Positions 46,560 to 56,660 of a stretch of DNA of 64,000 nucleotides are shown here, one piece after another. The DNA comes from Paralvinella palmiformis (Eukaryota; Annelida; Polychaeta; Terebellida; Alvinellidae). The stretch is from NCBI GenBank assembly GCA_025642065.1, contig JAODUP010000449.1, forward strand, positions 242,001-306,000, in the 5' to 3' direction. The translations under genes were made by a program, and so were the position numbers. Positions within the stretch are counted from its first letter, which is position 1; every line of letters starts with the position of its first letter. Below the pieces are notes generated by a model, which was given only the letters and a program-made list of their open reading frames with translations, was not told where the DNA came from and ran no database searches.

Positions 46560-46682
46560 CAGAAATAAGTTCACTCGTGGACCAAAAACGCTATCCCACG
46601 AACATAGATAACCCCGTGACTAGATCCAATGCAACGGGGGTCTGCTATGCATTGCACTATCAACTGCACCGTGGGAATTCCT
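46560..46682 (-). mobile_element. tRNA-derived repeat, family D, diverged copy
   Basis: Minus strand: GGAATTCCCACGGTGCAGTT, TGATAGTGCAATGCATAGCA, TTGGATCTAGTC and ATGTTCGTGGGATAGC. Confidence 0.6.
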
Positions 46683-47203
46683 AATAAAATCAGGTGACAG
46701 CCATAAACAGGAAGAAGCAATACCAATGCAACCATCACTCCAGTGTCCCATTATTCTGATATATTTAGTTCTCATGTAAATTAGTCTTAGCCGTATACAA
46801 ATCATACCGAACTTAATTTTTCGTGACCAACTCTGATTAAAACCAATCTGGGTGACACAGACCCTTAACTGGTGTTAATTATAACTCGATAAAAAAAAAT
46901 TAATTATCATATGAATTATTCATTGCATAATTAATTATAATTACGCGTCCAGCTGAAATATGAGATTGGTTAATGGTGTATTTTGTTTCCGCAGCCTAGG
47001 ATATGGGGCTGATTGAATGGATATTGTCAGCAATTAGATGGCCTAGAAATGGCATTGTCCTTCGCTTTGGTAAAATTGCTGGTATATATATTTTATGTGG
47101 CATACCACACGGTGCCAATGACCTCATCTAACCCTGAGGCCGAGAGATGCGCCAAAATAGCATTGTCTCATGAAATAATAGTTACACGTGGTTAATCTTA
47201 TAT
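46683..47203. other. Spacer, no recognised gene
   Basis: 46895-46945 is rich in ATAATTAATTATAATTA inverted repeats. No gene seen. Confidence 0.5.
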
Positions 47204-47399
47204 AGGGCACCTCCGTGGTCTAGTTGGCAGCGTGTTGGACCACAGATCACTACCACCCGAGTTCGAATCTCGGCGTTGCCACATCAGAATGTCTGTTTCA
47301 ATTTTTACTTCACTTCATTACATTTGGAGTTTGCTCGGCCCATTTAGCCTAACATGTGCAAAAAAGTGCCTGTAATAAGTGTAAAACATCTATCAATCA
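47204..47399 (+). mobile_element. SINE-A, full-length, with target-site duplication
   Basis: Head GGGCACCTCCGTGGTCTAGT, B-box GTTCGAATCTC, body diverged, 3' end GTAAAACATCTATCAATCAT. Flanks TGGTTAATCTTAT (from 47189) and TGGTTAATCATCTTAT (from 47400) look like a duplication with a 3-base indel. Confidence 0.9.
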
Positions 47400-47416
47400 T
47401 GGTTAATCATCTTATG

Positions 47417-49619
47417 CTTGGTTTAAATAGAACAGCATTTAAACAAAATACAAGTTTTGAATAAATGGAGGTCTCTCAAAGTGTATGTGCAACCAGTATA
47501 TAACTGAAAAGAGTTCATATTGAAAGGATGTTCTCCAACTTTGGTGCCATCCAGACACAGGTTATGTAACAGGCTGGATCTGGAAAAAGAGGTCGGGCCT
47601 GTCTCCTGTGTTGTTGTTGAGAACTTTATGGTGCAAGAGAGTTAGAATGGTGAACACCTGGACACTTATTATTGCTCAGTGTGCTGCATGTACACTTATC
47701 GTAACATACTTTTACTTGCATAATTTATAATATATCGATGGAACATGTATGCATCGCATTTTGTCCATTCTATTTACGACTTCCGTTCAGAAATCAGTCT
47801 TATCCAGCTCAGCCCAAACTGGAAGACCACGAATTTAACTCATGGGGCGTGTTAAACATGCCAACCCTCTGTGTGTAACCGTCTCATCAGATGTAACGTG
47901 TACAGGTGGGCTATTATTAGAAGTTCAATAAAAGGGCATAATAAGAGTGATGTATTATTAAATAGTATAGCTCAAGTATAAAATAACTGGCTGGAAACTA
48001 CAACTCTACTGCATCATAAGCCATCCCGATTCCCATACTATTTTCCATACCATGCTCCACGAATCCGATATTGAAACCTTACGAATTATGAGAAATTGTA
48101 TTTTCTATCGTGTACCAGATACTATTCAAAATTACACGGAACCATTAAAAACATAATGACGATTCGTTGAATAGTCGTTATATTATTCATGGCTTTGTGT
48201 ATGTACTGTAATTTGTTCAGTATAAGAAAAATACAACAATACACAATAGAAAAAGAGTTATATTACAAATATGATACAAACATATTCATTCAGCAATACT
48301 TCTTCCCGATAAAATGTCAACATATAAAAATAGGATTTTCTGAGTTCACTGTTCCAGAGACACCATTAACAACAAATTGAAATGAAGGAATTTTGAACTA
48401 TTTTAATAATTCAGCACATCTCCTGGTAATTACCTCGCAGTTTAGCCACCCGAGTAGAACCTAAAACTAGTGCTGATAGAAGAGATCCAAGTAAGTTGTT
48501 TACTTTTTAACACGTTGGCAGACTGGAACAAGTGAACGCGCAGACACTTTTACTAACTTCTCGTTTTCTACTTTATGTCATCCTTATAGGCCGAGGTGTG
48601 ATGCTGCAAATACCACGCTGAAAAATGCTGGAGTTCTACTGGAGGTATTGTACCATCAAATCTTATCACCAATCGATTCTATACAAATTTGGGGATAGTC
48701 CAAAAATATAAACACAGCGTTCACCAACAAGGTGGTACACTTGCTGAAACCAACCTGAATACACAACGGCTGAAAGCAAAACACGACTCAATCAGACGTT
48801 CAGAACGCCTGCACATTGTAACTTTTGCAATACCAACAAACTCATAAATCCACAAAATCAATGATAAAACGACAGCGTTAACCATGTATGATTCTCTTGG
48901 TTATTCATCGTAAATGTCTACAGTTGCACTAGGATGAAGCCTAAATCATGAATTTCATAATTCTCTTGGCTGCATATTATGCGATCAATCTCCAAATGAT
49001 GAGACTTGATTTTAACAATAAGTTCTTGTACATGCCCATACCCCAACTCGCAGCTGGATCTCTAGTCCGGACTCATGTGGATACTGCGCATCCCAATCTC
49101 TTTCATTGATCTACTAATGGTGACCCAGTTAGCTGAACATCTGGGGGATTATAAAGTTTATTTTACAAAATTAATGAGTTCAAGACCTGAATAATCAATA
49201 CTTCATTTTAGTTCTCACTTTCTCATAAGAAGCAACACTTCTATTTTAACATAATCTATCTCATTTATTTATCTCAAACAAATACATTTTTAATTAATTA
49301 TTAGCTTCCATATCTTAAACATCTTTTTGAAATATTAGGAATCAGATTTATCTTTTTAACATCCTTATATGTTTATATATCTATACATCATTTAAATATT
49401 ACCATTTCTAGTAACTAATTTATATTATTACATCTTTGCCAAACATAACATTTTAATCATCAATTTAATTTCACTAATTAGCCATTTATTTAGATATATA
49501 TTTAAAATATTACTTCCCAACCATTCTAGGACACTATATGGCCTAAACTGTACTAATAAACAACACCAATACATATCAACTTTCCCATAATATAGCTCCT
49601 GAAGAAATAGTGAGTGATT
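47417..49619. other. No recognised gene
   Basis: 2.2 kb of AT-rich sequence. Open frames up to 63 codons (48189-48380, +) lack motifs. Confidence 0.5.
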
Positions 49620-49790
49620 GATTGGAGAAGTGGCCTTTTCGGTCTTAGCAGTGGGATACAAGGCTAAGAAGCAACTCCATAGGGAAACATTTCACCAACA
49701 CAGATCACTTGATTCGATATGAACTAGATGCTGAAGGTTTGCAGTGCAGTGGTCTTACCATTGCATCACAGTAGCTCTCCTTCCCTCCCT
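49620..49790 (-). mobile_element. tRNA-derived repeat, family D, diverged copy
   Basis: Minus strand: GATGCAATGGTAAGACCACT, CACTGCAAACCTTCAGCATC, a B-box-like GTTCATATCG, then GTGAAATGTTTCCCTATGGA and TTAGCCTTGTATCCC. Confidence 0.6.
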
Positions 49791-50197
49791 CCCCATGAAA
49801 ATATGGCAATGAAATCAAAAGTAAATTTGTTTGACAAGTAGACTATTCAGTATCAGCAGCTTCATTTGAATGGGAAGGTGAAACTTGTTAAATGCCTCAA
49901 ATCTAAACATCTCCAGGTATGAAGGAAGAGATAAGGTCCAGTGGCTGGACCACATCATCTTATCTACGAGCATGACAGTCAGTGATTTTAGTGCATGTTT
50001 GTCACATTTGTCCATTGTGTTAAATGTAACAATGTCCACAATTCACCTAAAAATTAACTGCTATGGCTTGTGTTAATCGTTAATTAGTTAAAACTTAAAA
50101 CAATCCTGTCCATAACCCCAAACGTGTTTTAAGAAAAAAAATTGTCTAAAACTGTCCAAAACCTTGAATAAAAATCCTTTAACAGTATTAGTGTGTA

Positions 50198-50199
<2 letters not shown>
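49791..50199. other. Spacer, no recognised gene
   Basis: Overlapping open frames of 63-74 codons on both strands (49815-50076) lack motifs. Confidence 0.45.

Positions 50200-50260
<61 letters not shown>
50200..50260. repeat. (TA)n microsatellite, about 60 bp
   Basis: Pure TA run ending just before a SINE-A 3' tail. Confidence 0.97.
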
Positions 50261-50263
<3 letters not shown>

Positions 50264-50265
50264 CA

Positions 50266-50382
50266 TGATTGATGTTTTACGGCCACTTTTATGCACATGG
50301 TAGGCTAAATGGGCCGAGCGACCTCCAAAGGTAATGAAGCACAGTCAAAGATGAAACAACGTTCAGAATCAGATATGCCCTA
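50266..50382 (-). mobile_element. 5'-truncated SINE-A
   Basis: 3' end GTAAAACATCAATCATG and body are present up to GATATGCCC (plus strand); the whole tRNA head is missing. Confidence 0.9.
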
Positions 50383-50461
50383 TTAATATATAATAATAAT
50401 AGTATTATTATTATAATAAAGTGCCTTAATAAGCAGAAATGGGATTTGCTGATTGTTTTTA

Positions 50462-51175
50462 GCACCATAATCTTCCATATATAGTGCACACTTTTTTCCC
50501 ACTGTTTTTGGTCGTTTTTTGGGGGTGCACTTTATATAAATTAAATGTGTCTATTTTTTTAAAGAAAACAAAATTGACAGACTGATATATCTGATTGCTA
50601 AGCCATTGTTTTTTTTTTTTTTGAACACTTGTTTTACAAAGCTGCCGATGACAGCTGAAACACACCACCGGGAAATAAAGACCTTTTTCCATGCCAACCC
50701 ACCTGAACACCATGCGTAAGCAGATTAGGTTAGCACGCAGCCTAATCCAAGATGGTGACAGGTCAGTTCCGCCTCAAAATTAGTTTAGTTATTTCTACAG
50801 TAAGTCAACCTTCAAGCCTAGAAATCTTGTAAATTTAAACTAATTATAACTCCCCGCTCACAAAGAAACACAAAAATAGTTCAACCTTTGCAAAGATCTA
50901 TTTAAAATCACCATAGAAAATATCGCTGTGATAAGGCTAGCGCCGATAAAACAATATGTGCATTGCTATTTATAATACTGTAAACTTAATTTAACTGTTT
51001 TAATGGTTATTATAATTAATGACGAGAAAAATGGTGTGCAAGTCCACCTGCAGATTTTCCAGGTTTCTCCTGCACTGTATACACCATAACTAGGTTTTTC
51101 TAGAATTTTTCTGGTCAACATTAGGGGTGCGTGTTATATACATGAGTGGGCATTATACACAGAAGATTATGGTAT
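50462..51175. mobile_element. Non-autonomous pogo/Tigger-like DNA transposon
   Basis: Terminal inverted repeats: left CACCATAATCTTCCATATAT, right GAAGATTATGGTAT preceded by GGGCATTATACACA, so about 28 bp pair imperfectly. TA dinucleotides at 50460-50461 and 51176-51177 fit a TA target duplication. It has no coding capacity. The superfamily call rests on the terminus style and TA target and is tentative. Confidence 0.7.
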
Positions 51176-51177
51176 TA

Positions 51178-52014
51178 TATCATGGTAAAGTAGAATGGGA
51201 GTTATACAAGTTATAGCTCAATTTCTAACTATAAAATATTTTAGTCATATCTAAGACAGGTTTTTGACTGTCCAAAACTCACATTTCAAAGGTTCTGCAG
51301 CAGAGCTTTTAATTGATTTCAAATATTTAAATCCACGCAGATTAATATAATACAACATGTTTCGGGAAACTTGTCATTGACATAGGAACTACTTTCATAT
51401 ATACCAAATCTGCATGATACTCACATTAACATAAAATATATTTGAAAGGAATTTCTGCATGCTGACCGTGTCTTTTTACAAATGCACACAGCTATATATT
51501 AATTAAAGTATGTTATTAACTTTTAAATCAGTATTATTAACACTGCACATTTCATATCACATGAAGTCTCTCAAACAAGTCTATCGACTGTATAAAATAC
51601 ATCTTACTTTCTTGTAACTATGACGATAAATTTAAGTGTTCTACCATGTTATCTTACATGGGAAAGTGACTTCTGCACATCTAATTATGGTCAGAAAATT
51701 ACCCCACTTACACTAAACACAGGTCATTTAAAGGAAAGTACTAATTAATGCCCAATAACTGAATACAAAATAAGTAGAAACAAACACATAGTACTAAAGA
51801 GTAGGTGTTTTATAATATATAATGATATACATATGATATACAATGCATAGCCAAGGTGATCTCCCTAAAAGCGAGTTAGGATTAGTGACACATATAAAAA
51901 AGAGTTAATTTAATATCACAATTAATCCCTGCATTGAAGGAACTGTCAATATCATATGCCAAGAAACTTGCTGCTTTACAGCTAACCAGCCTCTACTATA
52001 GACATGCTAGAGGC
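51178..52014. other. AT-rich spacer, no gene
   Basis: No open frame or element identified. Confidence 0.5.
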
Positions 52015-52341
52015 AGACACAGGGTCAATTCAATTCCGGAATTGATGGGCAATTCCAATTCCGGAATTTAAACTGTTTATTTAAAAAAAATTGAATTTGA
52101 ATTGAAGTTTGCTACAAAAAAACTCAATCGGCAAATTAGTTTACCATTACATATTTTAATACAGAAATATTTCTTCCATGACAATCGCACTTGGAATATA
52201 AACTATTTGGAGTAGGTATTCCAAGTAGATACCTGGAGTACCTACTCATAATAAAAAGTAGTAGGTAAAAATAGGAATTGAAATTCATAAATTTGATGTG
52301 GAATTGACCAAATGGAATTTAGTGGAATTGACCCCATCTCT
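52015..52341 (+). mobile_element. Small palindrome-containing MITE-like element, copy 1
   Basis: Left end AGACACAGGGTCAATTCAAT and right end TGGAATTGACCCCATCTCT are imperfect inverted repeats. Inside lies an imperfect palindrome around CTTGGAATATAAACTATT and GGAGTAGGTATTCCAAGTAG. Two related copies in the opposite orientation lie at 55881-56070 and 56796-57110. No coding capacity. Confidence 0.75.
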
Positions 52342-52344
52342 CAC

Positions 52345-52595
52345 TAAAGGTGACACGACAGAGATATACAAAAAAATTCTGGAATGTATGCAGTAGATGC
52401 AGAGTATATCAAGCCAGATCCAATCACTCACTATGGGTCACAGTTCACTCAGGAAAGAAAGGTCTAAAAAGAATACTAGACAGTAATATTACAGTAAGAG
52501 GATAACAAATGCCTAGAATATGCTGCCTGTTGAAGTGGTTAGTGCCTCATTACTAAAATGCTTTCAAATCCAGACTAGACAGACACACTGGCAAT
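52345..52595 (+). mobile_element. C-terminal relic of another LINE
   Basis: Plus-strand frames give GDTTEIYKKILEC, then LRKERSKKNTRQ, SKRITNA and MLPVEVVSASLLKCFQ. This is the order of a CR1/RTE-like C-terminus (RGD, then TR...YF..R....WN.LP..VV...S...FK). It has stops and frame changes, and lies immediately beside the MITE-like copy. Confidence 0.7.
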
Positions 52596-53699
52596 AGTAG
52601 TCAACACACAGTACTGAGTACGCAATGCCTATAATCTGAATATATCAAACGTAGACAGACCTCAACATGATACAGACTCTGTAGCCTAACGAAATCAGAA
52701 GTATCACACCTTTCTAACTTTTGGTGATTAATTTGACATGCACAGAGTGGAAAACACTCACACAGATGTCCAGAAGGATAAATTCTAAACAACAACACCA
52801 CATGCATATACTCCATTGTAAAATCAATAAAAGAAAACTTTTAAATCTTTGACCACAAATGTGACCATTTAATTTTAAAAGATGGATATGTTACTGACCT
52901 AGATTAGTTACTAAGGATAAGTAAGGTAGACTGCTTAGATAACTTGGTGTTACTGTTAGGCTTACCTTTAATTCTTGTATAAATATGATAAGATGTTAGC
53001 CGATTCACGGTAATATATTTCAGTATTTGTTTTGCTATTAGCAATCAGATGAGAGATCTAGTCTATAATGACTATATTTATATAAATTCGATTTTCCATA
53101 ATCCTTGCAAGCTTGCATGAACATTTTAGTACTTAAAATATTGATATTCCATCACCAGGTGCTGATATTGGTTGTTCATTAATCAAATAGGTCGGTCGGT
53201 GACGTTTCTCAATATGTGAGACCACCATACTCCATAGGTTTATAGAATGATATCTTGCTACATACCTGTATACGCGACGTGATTTATACGCTACGTCAAT
53301 TATCGTCCACATGAAAGTCTTACAAATATACACACCCTTTTTAAACGAATAAGGGACATTGTTTAAATATATTACATACAACTTACCATAAATGTATCTT
53401 ATGTAGTTACCATATCCGACTTGATATTGAGGTGTCTTTATGTGTATCCTGAGAGTTTTACTTTGACACAAGTACTAAAACAATCGGTAAACACTTCACC
53501 AGAATAGCAGAACGGTGTCCGATTTTACCATGTTCCAAATAGATATTTCTGTCCCAGTCGTTGCACATCGTTAGGAAAAAAACTTAACTTCCAAGCTATG
53601 CCCATATTAATATTAACGCGTTAAAATGTGATGGAATTTATGCCATAATATTTATAAACTATATGAACAGAGAAAATATGAAACACTGTCATGCAATCC
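52596..53699. other. No recognised gene; one unexplained minus-strand open frame
   Basis: 53133-53471 on the minus strand is open for 112 codons in non-repetitive sequence (starts MCQSKTLRIHIK), Tyr/Ile-rich, with no motif I recognise. It could be an exon, an old transposon piece or chance. Confidence 0.3.
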
Positions 53700-53710
53700 A
53701 GAACAAGGTA

Positions 53711-53815
53711 AAAGTGGCGGCCATAGCTGACGGAAGTGAGGGATTTTTGCTCAGGTCGATGTTGATGGCTCGTCAAGTTGAACATGTCTAGTGCCGAAAT
53801 AACTGCGTTTTGATG
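53711..53815 (+). promoter_or_regulatory. Candidate promoter and 5' exon (YY1-like plus ETS-like motifs)
   Basis: GTGGCGGCCAT (about 53714) resembles a YY1 site, and ACGGAAGTGA (53730-53739) is a good ETS-type site; the pair is common at TATA-less start sites. Downstream a possible splice donor (TGATG then GTAAAT) lies at 53815/53816, which would suit a noncoding first exon for the receptor gene at 56367. The link to that gene is inference. Confidence 0.3.
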
Positions 53816-55497
53816 GTAAATGCAACAGAATTGTTACGCTAGAAATACTTTGCATATATATCTATGGTAGAATAAACGTGTACGTCTGCATGGCAGTATC
53901 GCTGGATCCTTTGTTGAGTGATACGTTTATTTTTTTGTGGTTTTGACAATCAGCTGAGCCTGAGGGCTGAGCGCAACTGAGATCTTTCACGTAAATTTGT
54001 GTAGCCAGTAGATCTAAATACCTATAAATTTAATATGATGGTTATATTTGTATGAATTAAACATTTATTTTTATTCATTTAGTATTATTTACTAATAAGG
54101 ATTTATTCTAAGTGTACTGTGTAGAGTACAAAATTAAAAAAAATTGGTAACTTCTGTACTAGATCTACTAGTATTAGTAGTAGTAGTACTACTAGTACTA
54201 GTCTGTAACTAGTGAGTGACTGAGTTTAGTCTGGATCTAGACAATACTATAGCTATTCTATTCGACTGTTGTATTGGATAAGACTTGACAAAAAAAATAT
54301 TTTCCAATTAAATCACTGTTAGTGTTATAATTATAAAGCTGGGAATTATATCGGGAATCACATCGTTTGCATATGCCTGGCTTCATTTACAATTTGAGAT
54401 GAATTCACCTCAGTAAAGCCTAAGTAAAGGTGACACCAATCCAATTGTCTTGTATGAAATATTGGTACCAAACCCTGTACCTGAGTGGAAAATGTAGATT
54501 AAGCCTGAAAGATGTTATTTGGGTGGCTGAACATATGCTGAAATAAGTCAATCTCCTATGAGAACCGATGTCACAGAAAATGACTAAATGCAACTCATTG
54601 TATTAATGTGTATGTTTGGGCATTTCTTTAGAGTGCAAAATGGAATTATTTTAGAACTGATATGATAATGGGATATAATTAGCTCTCATATGACATCAGT
54701 GGCAGCTGTTTCCCGAACAATTTGGTGGGATTTTAGATTTTCTAGTCATCCTGAAGTATTGTTGGAATTTCTCCCCATCAAATTGTAGATCCTTGACCAG
54801 ATTATGGCATGCTTCTTATTCAAGCCGGTTCCTGTTTATGTCATGCATCCACCAGGGGTGTTTTCTTTGCTTATTACGTTTTTTCAGTTGGATAAATTTA
54901 TAGGCAGTAGCAATCAATAACAAGTTATGTTGCTCCATTTCCAATAGAGAAAGCTGCAATTTGAATTTGGCAAGTTCTTGGCATATTTCTGAATCTGCAT
55001 TCTAAGAATGTAACAACAGGATGGGTTTTTTAAAATTATAGGTAGTTTTTGGCATTTATAATGTGTAAACCTGTTTTGGGGGAGTAAGTGACACACACAC
55101 ACAGAGTTTTTTTTGCTATCCATTCTATATTTCTATTGTATTGCTATATTCTTGCTATGATAATCTTTGGCAAAAAAGACTGAAAACGCATGGGAATTTT
55201 TTTTATGGAATCACAAATTGCGTACTCAATGCTACTTTGCATAGAGAAGCAATAGGTTGGACCCCATGACTGACCTCACCTTCCTATTTACCCAGGGGAA
55301 ACACTGTACTGTGGATCAAATTTATCAACTCATTTCAATTGATATAAAATATATTTGTGCAATTCTGTGATAAACTATGGATAATTACCTGCCCATGTCG
55401 TATGAGGTTAGATGTTGCCTGCCTACTACTGGACACAGACATGCCACAGTGTTTGCATTCAAACTTCAAATTCCCAACCGTACTGGCATCTTTGGGA
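53816..55497. other. No recognised gene
   Basis: Contains a palindromic CTAGTA/TACTAG-rich stretch at about 54166-54200. Open frames up to 76 codons lack motifs; most probably this is intron or upstream flank of the receptor gene. Confidence 0.45.
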
Positions 55498-55803
55498 GGT
55501 AGAAAGTCAAACACTCCGTATTTCCTCCCCCACCACTCACAGTGCAGCAGTACAGAAAGATGGAGCCGAATACCGTGAGGGTGGTCACTGCCAGAGTGTT
55601 TTATGTCCTCAGGGGGTCTTTAACGTCCCCCTTTATTTTTAATAATCCAGTGAAAACAGCAGCGCCATTTAATGTGGTCGGCCACCCACAATGTTGTGAG
55701 CCGAGAAATTAATCTCTGGAAAAGTTTCGACCTCTTGCTGGGATCAAACCTGTGACCCTTGGCACCAAGTGCCGGGTACCTAACTTCTAGGCCACCGGAG
55801 CTC
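55498..55803 (-). mobile_element. tRNA-derived SINE, family C, second copy
   Basis: Minus strand: GTGAGCTCCGGTGGCCTAGA, a B-box-like GGTTTGATCCC, then CTCGGCTCAC and GGTGGCCGACCAC. Same blocks as 35740-36055, with an extra AGACCCCCTGAGGACATAAA segment. Confidence 0.85.
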
Positions 55804-55819
55804 ACTTATACCAAATATA

Positions 55820-55882
55820 TCAAAGGGACTAATTGGATAACCAGTAATTCCCAATCACTGCTTATCCAATCAGTCTCTTTGA
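55820..55882. repeat. Strong hairpin: 21-bp arms, 21-base loop
   Basis: Arms 55820-55840 (TCAAAGGGACTAATTGGATA plus A) and 55862-55882 pair with one G.U wobble and one A.C mismatch if transcribed from the plus strand. It lies between a SINE-C and a MITE-like copy, 485 bp upstream of the first receptor coding exon. Confidence 0.8.
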
Positions 55883-56070
55883 CATACCTACTTGGAATAC
55901 CTACTCCAAGTAGTTTATATTCCAAGTAGGATTGTTGTGGAAGAAATATTTCTGAATTAAAAAATTAAACGATAAATGTATTTGTGAATTGAATTTTTTG
56001 GTAGCAAACTTCAATTCCCATTCCATTTTTTGGAAAATAAGCCATTCTGATTTTGGAGTTGCCCATCAAT
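55881..56070 (-). mobile_element. MITE-like element, copy 2, truncated
   Basis: Carries the CTACTTGGAATACCTACTCC palindrome core, TAGTTTATATTCCAAGTAGG, GAAGAAATATTTCTGAATTA and TGCCCATCAAT. Both termini are missing. Confidence 0.7.
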
Positions 56071-56366
56071 GTCATCTTTGAGGATATTTCCTTATGAAAT
56101 TAGCCCTTGGCTGTATGTCCCAAGTGTAACCAGCATTGAAACTGAGCATATATTCTCTCATCCAGTGAATTACTTAAATTACAGATCATATGTGTCTCCC
56201 TTGCTTGAGATAGTCAGCCAAGTAAAACACTTTCAATTCAGTTATTAATATTATTATATTGTACGAAGCGCCATGACAAAACATCGCATTATTTTTAAGT
56301 ACCTAATAATAATAATAACAACAACAACCACAATAGTTATGCCTACTACATACCTGGCCATTGCAG

Positions 56367-56660
56367 ACTGAGCAATGAATACTGGACTGGACTCGGTTGT
56401 CAACGGACTTGGTCCAGTAGAGAATGGACTTCTCTCCGAAGTGATACCTGGCAACATCAGTCTGGACAGCATGCCAGGCTTGACGGATGTCAATGCTTCC
56501 AACAACCCATGCTCGGCACCATCATCACCAGTTGGCCATAACTCATCACCACATCCCTCCAGTCGGAAGGCATATCCCTCATTAAGCCCCAACTTATCTC
56601 CTACGAAAACTTTGCCACATCAAGCAGCCAGTCAGAATGGTCTGGCATCACAGGAACAAG
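56367..56660 (+). CDS. E78: E78-like receptor, first coding exon (A/B region)
   Basis: Acceptor CCATTGCAG ends at 56366; donor GTGAGG starts at 56661. The start ATG at 56375 is preceded in frame by a TGA at 56369-56371 inside the exon, so translation from this exon must begin here or further in. It encodes 95 residues rich in Ser, Pro and Asn, low complexity, typical of a disordered N-terminal activation region. It ends in phase 1, leaving a single G that joins GT of the next exon as Gly. The acceptor implies at least one upstream noncoding exon. Confidence 0.75.

Noticed and set aside
56254..56592. 112-codon minus-strand frame over E78 exon 1
   Set aside because: Antisense of the coding exon; no motif.
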